Origin: DAISKN01 sp963716925
GTDB taxonomy: Bacteria > Acidobacteriota > Vicinamibacteria > Marinacidobacterales > SMYC01
DNA: 64,000 bases
Direction of reading: 5' to 3'
Assembly (NCBI GenBank): GCA_963716925.1
Contig: CAVQUX010000011.1
Location: 177,349-241,348, forward strand
Below, piece by piece: positions 36,249 through 45,023 of this stretch. A program made the position numbers and the translations under genes. Within the stretch, counting starts at the first letter, position 1. Every line of letters begins with the position of its first letter. The notes under the pieces were generated by a model, which saw only the letters and a list, made by a program, of their open reading frames with translations, did no database searches and had not been told where the DNA came from.

Positions 36249-36857
36249 ATGCGCCTCCGCACCTGCATGATCACCGCGGACGTCGACGAGACCCTTCTCG
36301 TCCTTCAGGTGGAGCGCGCCCTCGGAGCCGGTGTGGATTTCGTTCAGCTGCGCCGCCGGAATCGCCCCGTGCGGGAGATGGAAGCTCTCGCGGCGCGCCT
36401 CGTCGCGCTCTCGCCTCGCGCCCGGGAAAGGGTTCTGGTGAACGGCCGCCTGGACGTCGCCCTGTCCTCCGGTGCGTGCGGAGTACACCTGCCGGCGGAC
36501 GGGCTTCCGGTCGCCGCCGTCAGGCGGGCAGTAGCAATGAGCTTCGTCGTTTCCCGCTCCACTCACACCAGGGAAGAGGTCGAGCGCGCTTTCGGAGAGG
36601 GGGCGAGCTTCGTGGTCTTCGGGCCGATCTATCCCACCGCGTCGAAGCCCGGCCACCCCGGATTGGGGCTCGAAGCTCTCGAGGAGGTCGTCGCCACGAT
36701 TCCGATTCCCGTGTTCGCTCTCGGCGGGGTGACGCCGGATCGGGTCCGGCAGATCGCCGAGACCGGTGCTCAGGGAATCGCGGGGATCTCGGTCTTCGAG
36801 CGGGAGGAGGCTCTTCGAGAGCTCGTCGCCCGCATCGATAGCCTCTCGATGCCATGA
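36249..36857 (+). CDS. Thiamine-phosphate synthase-like protein (ThiE/TenI superfamily)
   Basis: 202 aa TIM barrel with the family stretches FVQLRRRNRPVREME, RVLVNGRLDVALSSGACGVHL, VVFGPIYPTASKPGHPG and FALGGVTPDRV. The ThiE motif GVHLGQxD reads GVHLPADG here, so substrate binding may differ; TenI-like roles are possible. No other thi gene is adjacent. It overlaps the next gene by 4 nt. Confidence 0.75.
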   Translation: MRLRTCMITADVDETLLVLQVERALGAGVDFVQLRRRNRPVREMEALAARLVALSPRARERVLVNGRLDVALSSGACGVHLPADGLPVAAVRRAVAMSFVVSRSTHTREEVERAFGEGASFVVFGPIYPTASKPGHPGLGLEALEEVVATIPIPVFALGGVTPDRVRQIAETGAQGIAGISVFEREEALRELVARIDSLSMP

Positions 36858-37603
36858 CGCCCTCCGACTGGGTCGAAGCCGCGGGTCCCCACAGCACCCC
36901 GGAAGACGTGGCGCCGCTGCTCGACCATCCCGAGACCGACGAAGCGCACCTTCTCAGACTCCTGAGGAAGCGCGAGCTGCCGAGCTCCGTAATCGAGGCG
37001 GTAGCCCGCCACCCGCGCTGGGACGGGAGACACCCGGTTCGCGCGGCGGTCGTGCTCCACGCCAAGACCCCGCGGACGCTTTCCCTGCGGCTCTTGAGCC
37101 TCCTTCTCTGGCGCGATCAACTGCGGGTGGCGACGGACATGCGGCTTTCGATGCCTCTTCGAGCCGCCGCGGAGAGCCGGCTCCGGGAAAGGCTTCCCGA
37201 ACTCGAGCTGGGCGAGAAGATCTCGATCGCGAGGAGCGCTCCACCGGGGTTGCTCTCGGTGCTCGCCGCCGACGAGAGTCACCGAGTGATAGCGGCCCTT
37301 CTTTCGAATCCGCGGCTTCTCGAGCCCGACGTCGTGAACATCGTGAGGAGGGAGAAGACCCCGGGCGAGGTCCTTCGGGTCGTGGCCGCCAGCGAACGTT
37401 GGATCTCGCGTCCTTCGGTCCGGGTGGGCGTCCTCTGTCATCCGCGCACGCCGGTCCACTCCGCGCTGAAGGTGCTCGCGGCGCTGTCCGCTCCAGAGAT
37501 CCGGAAGCTCCTCGCCGAAAAACCGCTGCCCCCGGTGGTTCGATTCGGTGCCGAAAGGATTCTGAGTGGTGAAAACACCTCGGGGCGCAGGCGGGCGCGT
37601 TGA
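36854..37603 (+). CDS. HEAT/LRV-like helical repeat protein
   Basis: 249 aa of short alpha-helical repeats around Pro residues: HPRTPVHSALKVLAALSAPE, NPRLLEPDVVNIVRREKTPG and AKTPRTLSLRLLSLLLW. The NPxTPxxxxxxLLxxL rhythm recurs in 38615-39679, so the two are relatives. No catalytic motif; a protein-binding solenoid is likely. Its stop overlaps the -35 of the putative rodZ promoter. Confidence 0.6.
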   Translation: MTPSDWVEAAGPHSTPEDVAPLLDHPETDEAHLLRLLRKRELPSSVIEAVARHPRWDGRHPVRAAVVLHAKTPRTLSLRLLSLLLWRDQLRVATDMRLSMPLRAAAESRLRERLPELELGEKISIARSAPPGLLSVLAADESHRVIAALLSNPRLLEPDVVNIVRREKTPGEVLRVVAASERWISRPSVRVGVLCHPRTPVHSALKVLAALSAPEIRKLLAEKPLPPVVRFGAERILSGENTSGRRRAR

Positions 37604-37629
37604 CAGGCGCTCGACCGGTCTGACACAAT
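37600..37629 (+). promoter_or_regulatory. Possible sigma-70 promoter of the rodZ operon
   Basis: A perfect TTGACA at 37600-37605 and CACAAT at 37624-37629 with an 18-bp spacer, 157 bp before rodZ. The -10 is imperfect. Confidence 0.45.
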
Positions 37630-37785
37630 GTCGGGGGAGACTGCCGGCAGCAAAAATGCCGTAGTCTGAGAGGGATAGAAGCATCGTTGCCTTCGGGATC
37701 CAGCAATGGGGGCGGGACGGCTGTTGAAAAACTCCTACGCGGTGTCCAAGTGCCCAGAGGACTCTGTCGATAGGTCTGTCGCGAC

Positions 37786-38604
37786 ATGGCATCGCTGAGC
37801 GAGAGGTTGAAGCGAGAGCGAGAGCTCCGCGGCATCAGCTTGAAACAGATTTCCGAGGAGACTCGCATCGGCGTCCGTTTCCTCCAAGCGCTCGAAGACG
37901 ATCGGCTCGACATCATTCCCGGCGAGTTCTATCGGCGCTCCTACCTCCGCGCTTACACCCGCTACCTGGGTCTCGACGAGGACCGGGCGCTGAACGTCTA
38001 CGATTTTTCCCGGAAGGACAAGTCTTCGGAGGGGGATCGGGAATCGGGATCGGACGCCGCCGGCCGCTTCCCCGTGCTCCCGGGATGGATCAAGTGGGTG
38101 GCGTTGGCGCTGGGCATCGGACTGCCGCTCGTTCTCCTGATGAGAGCGATGACTGCATCGACCGTTGGAGGCGAGCCCGCTCCCGTCCCTCGGCCGGAGC
38201 AAGCGGCTCCCCCCTCCGAGAACGTCGAGGAGGGACAGCCCATTCACAGCGTCGAGCAGGATACGGCGGTCTCGGCGACCGATCGTGCCCCCTACCCTTT
38301 CGCCGCCGATTCCGGCAACGTCGAGGGAGCGCTTCGATTGTCGATTACCGTCGAGGAGTCCTGCTGGCTCGAGATCGCGGCGGATGGGAACGTGGTGATC
38401 ACCGGACTGAAGGATCAGGGGTTCCGACAGGAGGTGACGGCGCTCCGCGAGCTCCGGCTCTGGCTCGGTAACGCGGGAGGCGTCAAGCTCCTTCTCAACG
38501 ACCGCCCGGCGGCGCCGCTCGGCCGATCGGGGCAGGTGCGCAAGGACGTGACCATCACCCTCGACAACTACCAGGACTTCGTGTCCTCGGCCGATCGATC
38601 CTGA
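37786..38604 (+). CDS. rodZ: RodZ-family HTH membrane protein
   Basis: 272 aa. Cytoplasmic HTH_25 domain (1-75: LKRERELRGISLKQISEETRI, FYRRSYLRAYTRYLG), a membrane helix about 102-120 (WVALALGIGLPLVLLMRAM), a linker and a periplasmic DUF4115 barrel (about 182-270). This is the RodZ layout; in rods it links MreB to the cell wall machinery. It opens a tight run of genes including a PP2C phosphatase and a kinase, so cell-shape control by phosphorylation is an attractive idea. Confidence 0.87.
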   Translation: MASLSERLKRERELRGISLKQISEETRIGVRFLQALEDDRLDIIPGEFYRRSYLRAYTRYLGLDEDRALNVYDFSRKDKSSEGDRESGSDAAGRFPVLPGWIKWVALALGIGLPLVLLMRAMTASTVGGEPAPVPRPEQAAPPSENVEEGQPIHSVEQDTAVSATDRAPYPFAADSGNVEGALRLSITVEESCWLEIAADGNVVITGLKDQGFRQEVTALRELRLWLGNAGGVKLLLNDRPAAPLGRSGQVRKDVTITLDNYQDFVSSADRS

Positions 38605-38614
38605 GGTCCGCCCT

Positions 38615-39679
38615 TTGAGCTCACCCCTCGTCAACCAGTTCAAGAAGGGTGGAATCTCGCGCGACGTGCGCCTCACGGGGGCTTCCGGGGCCCTTCCCCT
38701 GACCCCTTTCGATCAGGTCGAGCTTCTCTTCCTTCTGACGCGGGACAGCGACGAGGAAGTCGCCAGGACCGCCCAGCGGAGCCTCCTGGGCGTGAGCCCG
38801 TCGGCGCTCGCCGCCGTGCTCAAGGACCCGACGGTGCCCGCGGACGCTCTCGCGTTCCTGGGCGAGCACACCGTCTCCGACGAAGTCCAGCAGGCGGTGA
38901 TTCGCAACCCGACGACCCCCGATGAGACCGTCCGGTTGATGGTGCCGAAGCTTTCCGAGACGAACCTGGAGTTCGTCGTCGTCAACCAGACCCGTCTCCT
39001 CCGGCACACGCCGATCATCGACGCCCTGGAGCGCAACGAGAATCTGAACTCGGACCAGCTGCGCCGCATCCGCGAGCTGAAGCACGATTTCAGGATCGGA
39101 GTCGTTCCCGAGGAGAAGAAGGGCCCGCCGCCGCCGCCGCCGAAGCTCGATCTGGGCAAGGGTCCGGCGGAGGAAGAGGAGCCGCCCCCGAAGTCACGGG
39201 AGGAGGCGGAGGCCCTCTACGGCCTGAAGGACCACACCGACGGCGAGCTGAGCCCGGAAGAGGAGGAGGAGAAGAAGAGCTTGTTCACCCAGATCATGAC
39301 CGCCAGCGCCAGCGAGAAGATGATCATGGGGCTCAAGGGATCGAGGCAAGCGCGGATGATGCTCATCCGCGATCGGAACCGAACCGTCTGGGGGGCGGTC
39401 CTCTCCAGTCCCAACATGAACGAAGCGGATGCCGAGGCCATCGTCCAGATGAGGAACGTCGCGCCCGACGTGCTGCGGGAGATCGGGAAGAAGCGCGAGT
39501 GGGTCAAACGGTACAAAGTGGCTCACGAGCTGGTGAAGAATCCCAAGACTCCTCCGGAGATCTCCTCGCAGCTCCTGCCCCGCATGGCGGCTCGGGACTT
39601 GAAGGCCCTGACGCGGGACCGGAACGTGCCCGAGATGATCCGCAGGCAGGCGGAAAAACTGACCAAACGGACGAAGTAG
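38615..39679 (+). CDS. HEAT/LRV-like repeat protein
   Basis: 354 aa, TTG start. N-terminal repeats (SALAAVLKDPTVPADALAFL, then VIRNPTTPDETVRLMVP), an acidic Pro-rich linker about 165-210, and C-terminal repeats ending NPKTPPEISSQLLPRMAARD. Related in rhythm to 36854-37603. Cytoplasmic by lack of signal or membrane segments. 10 bp after rodZ and 6 bp before the DnaJ-TPR gene. Confidence 0.6.
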   Translation: MSSPLVNQFKKGGISRDVRLTGASGALPLTPFDQVELLFLLTRDSDEEVARTAQRSLLGVSPSALAAVLKDPTVPADALAFLGEHTVSDEVQQAVIRNPTTPDETVRLMVPKLSETNLEFVVVNQTRLLRHTPIIDALERNENLNSDQLRRIRELKHDFRIGVVPEEKKGPPPPPPKLDLGKGPAEEEEPPPKSREEAEALYGLKDHTDGELSPEEEEEKKSLFTQIMTASASEKMIMGLKGSRQARMMLIRDRNRTVWGAVLSSPNMNEADAEAIVQMRNVAPDVLREIGKKREWVKRYKVAHELVKNPKTPPEISSQLLPRMAARDLKALTRDRNVPEMIRRQAEKLTKRTK

Positions 39680-39685
39680 AGAACG

Positions 39686-40309
39686 ATGGATCCTGACTAC
39701 TACGCGATCCTGGGCCTCGCCAAGACCGCGAGTCCCGACGACATCAAGAAAGCGTACCTGCGGCTCGCCAGAGACAACCACCCCGATCGTATCCGCGATC
39801 CCGCGCAGAAGGTGGAGGCCGATCGAAAGTTCCAGCTCATCACCGAGGCCTACAATCAGCTGCGTGATGACAGGGCCCGTCGAGAGTATGATAGAACGCT
39901 CGACCGGAAGGTCCGGACTCCGGAAGAAGAAGCCCGTCTCTTCTTCAAGAACGGCGAGCTCCAAGAGCAGTCGAGGGAGTATACGAACGCGCTGAGGTAT
40001 TACTACGAAGCCATGCGTCTTCAACCCGAGAAGCTCGAGTACATGCTCGCCGCCGGCCGCATCCTTTCGATGGACAAGGGAAAGCAGCGGCAGGCGGCGG
40101 AGCTCTACGAGCAGGCGATGGCGAAGCACCCGGCGTCTCCCGAGCCCTGTCTGGAGCTCGGGGCGCTCTACATGCGCTCCGGCATGTACCTCCGGGCGAA
40201 GCGGGTCTACGAGACCGCCATCCGGCGATTCCCTCAGGATTCGGACTTGAAGCGGAAGCTCGCGGAAGCCGTGGCGGCGGAGAAGAAGGGCCCCGCTCGG
40301 GGAAGGTGA
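39686..40309 (+). CDS. DnaJ-domain protein with C-terminal TPRs
   Basis: 207 aa. J domain, residues 1-70, with YYAILGL, the HPD motif (NHPDRI) and FQLITEAYNQL; two to three TPR units follow (NALRYYYEAMRLQPEKLEYM, ASPEPCLELGALYMRSGMYL). The Gly/Phe and zinc-finger regions of DnaJ are absent, so it is a class III J protein that recruits DnaK to a specific client. Overlaps the PP2C gene by 4 nt. Confidence 0.85.
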   Translation: MDPDYYAILGLAKTASPDDIKKAYLRLARDNHPDRIRDPAQKVEADRKFQLITEAYNQLRDDRARREYDRTLDRKVRTPEEEARLFFKNGELQEQSREYTNALRYYYEAMRLQPEKLEYMLAAGRILSMDKGKQRQAAELYEQAMAKHPASPEPCLELGALYMRSGMYLRAKRVYETAIRRFPQDSDLKRKLAEAVAAEKKGPARGR

Positions 40310-41079
40310 ACGAACGGCCGATGCGCGTCGACTCCAAATCTCTCACCCACGTGGGGCTGAAACGCCCGCTCAACGAGGACAGCTTCTGCTCGAACGTCGA
40401 CGAGGGGCTGTACGTCGTCGCCGACGGGATGGGCGGTCACGCCCACGGCGAGGTCGCGTCCCGTCTCGCCGTCGAGACCATCGAAGAGTTCATCAAGCTC
40501 ACTTCGGGGGATACCGACGTAACCTGGCCTTACGGCATCGACGAGAACCTCTCCCTCAACGGGAACCGCCTCAAGACCTCGATCCGCTTCGCCAACCAGA
40601 AACTCCTGGAGCACGCGCGGACCAGCGCCGGGTGCGAGGGAATGGCGACGACGGTGGTGGCGGTCCTGGTCGAGGGCGATGTCGCCGAGATCGCCCACGT
40701 GGGGGATAGCCGGCTCTACCTGGTGCGCGACGGAAACATCACCCGGCTCACCAGCGATCACTCGTGGGTCAACGAGCAGGTGCAGTCGGGAGTCATCGAC
40801 AGCGAGCAGGCGCGAAACCATCCTCTGCGGAACGTGGTCACCCGGGCACTGGGGGGCCGGCCCGATCTCGAGGTGGACGTTCAGACGCTCGAGCTGCAGT
40901 CCGGCGACCGGCTGCTCCTGTGCTCCGACGGGCTCACCACGATGTTGAACGACGCGGAGATTCTGCGCATCGTGCTCGGTGGCGAGGGCGGAGTCGACCA
41001 GACCGACGAGCTCATCCAGGCGGCGAACGACAGCGGCGGCGAGGACAACACCACCGCCATCCTGCTCAAAGTTCATTGA
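40306..41079 (+). CDS. PP2C-family serine/threonine phosphatase
   Basis: 257 aa; GTG 40306 overlaps the upstream stop, ATG 40321 is an alternative. Metal-binding motifs VADGMGGHAHGEVAS, AHVGDSRLYLVR, LLCSDGLTTML and GGEDNTTAILLK are intact. It should remove phosphates placed by the kinase encoded 46 bp downstream, the usual prpC-pknB type pairing. Confidence 0.93.
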   Translation: MNERPMRVDSKSLTHVGLKRPLNEDSFCSNVDEGLYVVADGMGGHAHGEVASRLAVETIEEFIKLTSGDTDVTWPYGIDENLSLNGNRLKTSIRFANQKLLEHARTSAGCEGMATTVVAVLVEGDVAEIAHVGDSRLYLVRDGNITRLTSDHSWVNEQVQSGVIDSEQARNHPLRNVVTRALGGRPDLEVDVQTLELQSGDRLLLCSDGLTTMLNDAEILRIVLGGEGGVDQTDELIQAANDSGGEDNTTAILLKVH

Positions 41080-41124
41080 GGCTCATTGATTCTTACGATC
41101 CCCCGACGCTGATTCCTGCGAGAA

Positions 41125-43329
41125 ATGGCTGAGAAACAAACCGAGCTCCACGTAGGCAGGTTCACCATCCTGAGGCGCCTGGGCCGGGGAGGGATGGGGG
41201 CGGTGTACGAAGGCCACGATCCGGCTCTCGACCGCCGGGTGGCCATAAAGACCCTCACCTCGGACGCCATCGCCGACGCGGAGTCCCGCGGCCGGTTCGA
41301 GCGGGAAGCCAAGGCGGCGGCCAAGCTCGCCCACCCCAATATCGTCACCGTGTACGAGCTCGGCAACTTCGGCGGCAAGGAAAAACCCTACATCGTGATG
41401 GAGTACCTCGAGGGGACGGACGTCGCCGCCCTCGTCAGCGGGAACCGCAGCGTTCCGCTCGCGGAGGCTCTCGACATCGTGGCACAGCTCTGCCGCGCCC
41501 TCGACTTCGCCCACCAGAAGGGTGTGGTGCACCGCGACGTGAAGCCCGCGAATCTGCGGTACCTCGACGAGGGTCAGATAAAGATCATGGACTTCGGCAT
41601 CGCCCGCGTCGAAGGCGGCAATCAGATCACCAAGAGCGGCGTCATGATCGGCACCCTCCACTACATGTCCCCGGAGCAGATCCGGGGGGAGAAGCTCGAC
41701 GGAAGAACGGACATCTTCTCCGCCGGCTGCATCCTCTACGAGCTTCTCGCGGGAGTGCGCCCGTTCTCGGGAGAGTCCGCGACGTCGATTCTCTACAACA
41801 TCGTCCACGAGACGCCGAAGCCGGTGATCGAGAAGAACCCCGATCTTCCCCAGGAGGTCCAGCGGGTCATCGAACGGGCGCTCTCGAAGAAGCCCGAAGA
41901 TCGCTTCGCCACCGCGGGCGAGATGGCGAAGGAGCTGGAGAAGATCCTTTCCGTCTACCGAAAGACGCTTCCCCGGACCACTTCCGCTCACGAGAAGAGT
42001 CTCCAGGAGCTGCAATCGCTCGCCCGGGAGCGGAACTGGCGGGAGGTGTCGAAGAAAGCCAAGAAGCTCCTCGAGGAGCATCCGCAGCTCGACGAGGCGC
42101 GCCGGCTCCTGCGCCGGGCCCTGCGGGAGGTCCACCAGGAAGAGAGCGAAAGCCAGCGGTCCGCCGCGGAGAGGACCAAACACTTCGAGGAGATCGAAAG
42201 CGAGCTCACCGGGCTCTATGGGAGCGAGGCGGTGACCGCCCGCGGCCCGTCGGCGCTGGCGGAGACGGAAGTGGGAGAGCCGACGAAGAGCCCTCCCGAG
42301 ACCGTTGGTCTCGCGGCGGTGAGCCCGGCGGAGACGCTGCGGGAAGTCAAGGGCCCGGATCCGGTGCGCGCGCTCGCGGCGCCGATGTGGGCGCTGGTGA
42401 TCGTCGTACTTCTCGGTTTCGGAGGCGGGCTCTACTGGATGTTCCTGCGGCAGCCCGAAGGACCTACGACGGTCGCTCACAGTCTGCGGGTCTACTCGGA
42501 TCCCGTGGGAGCCGCCATCACTCTCAACGGGCGTCAGACGGGCCTCCTCACCGACGAGGACGGAGTCGAGCTCCCGGTCTCGGGATTGGTGAACGACTCG
42601 GTCCTGGTCGAGATGCGGAAGGCCGGCTTCGAGCCGGCCACGGCGGAGGTGGCGCTGGGCGTGGCGCCGCCCGACCCGCTGGAGTTCGTCCTCGCCCCCA
42701 CCGTCCGCCGGTTCGAGCTCCAGACGTCTCCCGCGGGCGCGTCGGTGCGTCTCGACGGAAAACCCTTGGATGGAGTGACCCCGCTCTCGATCGAGCTCCC
42801 CGCGGAAGGTGAGCACGAGATCACGTTCGCAAAGCCCGAGTATCAGGCGGCGACGCTTCGCCTCGGAGCGAACGAGCCGCTTCCGGCGGGGCCCGTGATC
42901 CTCACTCCGCTCGGAAAGCCGGGCACGTTCCTCGTCGAGTCCACGTATCCGGTGTCCATGAGGCGCGGCGCTTCCGAGCTCGCCCCCGCGGCTCCGAGCC
43001 CGAGCGTTCAGCTCCGGCCGGGCTCCTACGAGCTGCGGCTGATCTCGGAGTCGGTCTTTCTCGATCGCGTGGTACAGGTGCAGGTGCGCGAGGGGGAGAC
43101 GACCTCCGTCCAGGCCCCGCCGCTCGGACGGGTGAACGTTCGCGCCAATCCCGGAAATTGCACGGTGAGCATCAACGGAGTCACCGCGGGAGCGCCGCCT
43201 TTCATGAACCGGGAGATCGTCGAAGGCTCGCACGAGTTCGTCTTCACCTGGCCGGGGGAGGTGAGGGACGTGCAGCAGATCCAGGTGCAGGCGGGCAAAC
43301 CGAGCTACGTCATCGGTCAAAAACCTTGA
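41125..43329 (+). CDS. Transmembrane Ser/Thr protein kinase with PEGA-like domains
   Basis: 734 aa. Kinase domain 8-270: LGRGGMGAVYEG, VAIKTL, VVHRDVKPAN, IMDFGIA and GTLHYMSPEQ, so all catalytic residues are present. A charged helical linker precedes one membrane helix about 415-435 (MWALVIVVLLGFGGGLYWMF). The extracytoplasmic part holds three to four PEGA-like barrels (SDPVGAAITLNGRQTGLLTD, TSPAGASVRLDGKPLDGVTP, ANPGNCTVSINGVTAGAPPF) rather than PASTA repeats. Likely senses or binds cell-envelope material. Confidence 0.93.
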   Translation: MAEKQTELHVGRFTILRRLGRGGMGAVYEGHDPALDRRVAIKTLTSDAIADAESRGRFEREAKAAAKLAHPNIVTVYELGNFGGKEKPYIVMEYLEGTDVAALVSGNRSVPLAEALDIVAQLCRALDFAHQKGVVHRDVKPANLRYLDEGQIKIMDFGIARVEGGNQITKSGVMIGTLHYMSPEQIRGEKLDGRTDIFSAGCILYELLAGVRPFSGESATSILYNIVHETPKPVIEKNPDLPQEVQRVIERALSKKPEDRFATAGEMAKELEKILSVYRKTLPRTTSAHEKSLQELQSLARERNWREVSKKAKKLLEEHPQLDEARRLLRRALREVHQEESESQRSAAERTKHFEEIESELTGLYGSEAVTARGPSALAETEVGEPTKSPPETVGLAAVSPAETLREVKGPDPVRALAAPMWALVIVVLLGFGGGLYWMFLRQPEGPTTVAHSLRVYSDPVGAAITLNGRQTGLLTDEDGVELPVSGLVNDSVLVEMRKAGFEPATAEVALGVAPPDPLEFVLAPTVRRFELQTSPAGASVRLDGKPLDGVTPLSIELPAEGEHEITFAKPEYQAATLRLGANEPLPAGPVILTPLGKPGTFLVESTYPVSMRRGASELAPAAPSPSVQLRPGSYELRLISESVFLDRVVQVQVREGETTSVQAPPLGRVNVRANPGNCTVSINGVTAGAPPFMNREIVEGSHEFVFTWPGEVRDVQQIQVQAGKPSYVIGQKP

Positions 43330-43336
43330 GGGGTGC

Positions 43337-44836
43337 GTGGTGAGCAAGAAAGTCATCGCCGTCGCGGTGGTGGTCGTCTTGGGAGCTTGGATGTCCTGGG
43401 GGCAAGCTCCTTCGGATCTGGCGCGCCAGCATCTGGAGAGCGGCATCCAGTTCTACGAGCAGCAACGCTACAACCAGGCGCTGAACGACTTCCAGATCAT
43501 CGTGACCTCGATGGCGACGAGCGAGTACGCGGACGACGCGCTGCTGCGCATCGGGCGCTACTACCTCGATGTCGAGGAGGATTTCGCGAAAGCCAAGGAC
43601 AACCTGGATACCATCCTCCGCAGCTACCCGACGAGCGACTCCGCCCCTGGCGCCTACTATTACCTGGGCGAGGTCACCTTTCGCTCCGACCGGACGGGGA
43701 AGACGCTCGACGACGCGCTCGCGAATTACCAGCGGGTATTCCTCTACCCCGACAATCCATGGATTCCCGCGGCCCTCTACTCGACCGGCACCGCCCTCGA
43801 GCGGCAGGGGAAATTCCAGGAAGCGGTCGACGCTTACTTCCAGGTAATCGTCGATCATCCGCGTTCGGAATGGACCGCGGGCGCGCGACTCGGCGTCGGA
43901 CGAAGCTTCGTGCGTCAAGGGAATCCCGTGGAGGCGATGGCCCAGTTCCAGGAAGCGCGCAACACCCACCCCGACAGCCGGGAGGCGGAGTCCGCTCTCG
44001 ATTGGCTCACACTCCTCTACCGGCTGTACGGAACCCGCATGCTGGGACAAAGCGTCACGTTCCGCCGCGACTCGGGATTCAACCCCGTCCTCAAGGACAA
44101 GCTCAGCGGCGTGATCGCGGTCCGGGTCTCGGCCGTCGGCATCCACGCGCTCGAGCGCGACAAGAAGCGGATCATGACCTTCGACCGCCATGGGAAGCTC
44201 GCCTCCAGCCAGCAGGCGGTGGAGCCCTACGGTCTGTTCGTCGATCCCCGGGGAGAGCTCGTCGTCGCCAGCGAAAGGGCGGTTACAGTGGAGGGCAAGC
44301 CGGTGACCTTCGCCGTGCCTTCGGAGAAGGGACCGAAACCTCTCGAGAAGATCCGTCTGGCGGTGCGGGACCGGCTGGGGGAGATCTACGTCTATGACGA
44401 GAACGAGAAGAAGCTTCTGAGGTTCAGCCCTTCCGGAGATCTCATCGGCCCGTTTCCCGACGCGACGCCGCGGGAGATCCTCAGGGTGGAAATGGATCCG
44501 GTCGGGAATCTGCTGCTGCTGGACAGGAGGGACCGGGAGATCAGTGTCCTCAGTCCCGAGGGCCGGATGATCGCCCGCATCCAGACGCAGAAGGGCCAGT
44601 GGGGGATGAAGAAGGCAGTGGACATCGCCCTCGACCCCGCCGGCAATCTGTACGTTCTCGACGAGGAGGAGGCGAAAATCGCGGTGTTCGACGCTTCGTA
44701 TCAGTTCGTCACTCTCTTGACTCCGCAGAATCTGGGTGGAGGGTCGCTGACGAAGCCGATCACGCTGGACGTCGACGCTTCCGGAGATCTCTATGTCTAC
44801 GACGAGAAAGAGAAAGCCATCGTACATCTTCATTAA
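43337..44836 (+). CDS. Secreted TPR and NHL beta-propeller protein
   Basis: 499 aa with a signal peptide (VIAVAVVVVLGAWMSWGQA). TPR-like units about 25-230 resemble YbgF/BamD (QHLESGIQFYEQQRYNQALN, GAYYYLGEVTFRSDRT); from about 260 a beta-propeller of NHL-like blades (DPVGNLLLLDRRDREISVL, DPAGNLYVLDEEEAKIAVF, DASGDLYVYDEKEKAIVHL). Either of two adjacent GTG codons (43337, 43340) can start it. Periplasmic assembly or binding platform. Confidence 0.8.
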   Translation: MVSKKVIAVAVVVVLGAWMSWGQAPSDLARQHLESGIQFYEQQRYNQALNDFQIIVTSMATSEYADDALLRIGRYYLDVEEDFAKAKDNLDTILRSYPTSDSAPGAYYYLGEVTFRSDRTGKTLDDALANYQRVFLYPDNPWIPAALYSTGTALERQGKFQEAVDAYFQVIVDHPRSEWTAGARLGVGRSFVRQGNPVEAMAQFQEARNTHPDSREAESALDWLTLLYRLYGTRMLGQSVTFRRDSGFNPVLKDKLSGVIAVRVSAVGIHALERDKKRIMTFDRHGKLASSQQAVEPYGLFVDPRGELVVASERAVTVEGKPVTFAVPSEKGPKPLEKIRLAVRDRLGEIYVYDENEKKLLRFSPSGDLIGPFPDATPREILRVEMDPVGNLLLLDRRDREISVLSPEGRMIARIQTQKGQWGMKKAVDIALDPAGNLYVLDEEEAKIAVFDASYQFVTLLTPQNLGGGSLTKPITLDVDASGDLYVYDEKEKAIVHLH

Positions 44837-44933
44837 GTTGCGCGCACGCCTCTTCGGCGTGCGCGCTCCCCGCGCTCCTCGCGCGGGGAGGAGCGGCCCT
44901 CCGGGCCGCGATGTTAGTGCCTCGCTCTTCGGC
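44837..44933. repeat. Run of GC-rich hairpins after the NHL gene
   Basis: Stacked palindromes follow the stop codon: a 10-bp stem (44841-44850 with 44856-44865, loop TCTTC), then CCCCGCG/CGCGGGG and GCGGCCC/GGGCCGC. With the copy B repeat that follows they form a REP-like cluster separating two genes; the first may terminate transcription. Confidence 0.65.
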
Positions 44934-45010
44934 GGTCCTCCCGCCTCCGCCCTTCGGGCTACGGCGCGGCCCGCCGAAGCTTCGCGAAGGCGGCCGGGCT
45001 CCGATGTTTT
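44934..45010 (+). repeat. 77-bp GC-rich palindromic repeat, copy B
   Basis: Matches the reverse complement of 25614-25690 at about 88% by eye. Shares CTCCCGCCTCCGCCCT and GAAGGCGGCCGGG blocks and ends at CCGATGTTT. It lies in frame with and directly upstream of the PEGA-PDZ coding region and has probably displaced that gene's original start. Confidence 0.8.
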
Positions 45011-45023
45011 CCGACTGCCCATC

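Noticed and set aside
44793..45023. N-terminal extension of the PEGA-PDZ gene
   Set aside because: It overlaps the end of the NHL gene and consists of repeat-derived Arg/Pro/Gly-rich sequence; the signal-like segment begins only at GTG 45024.
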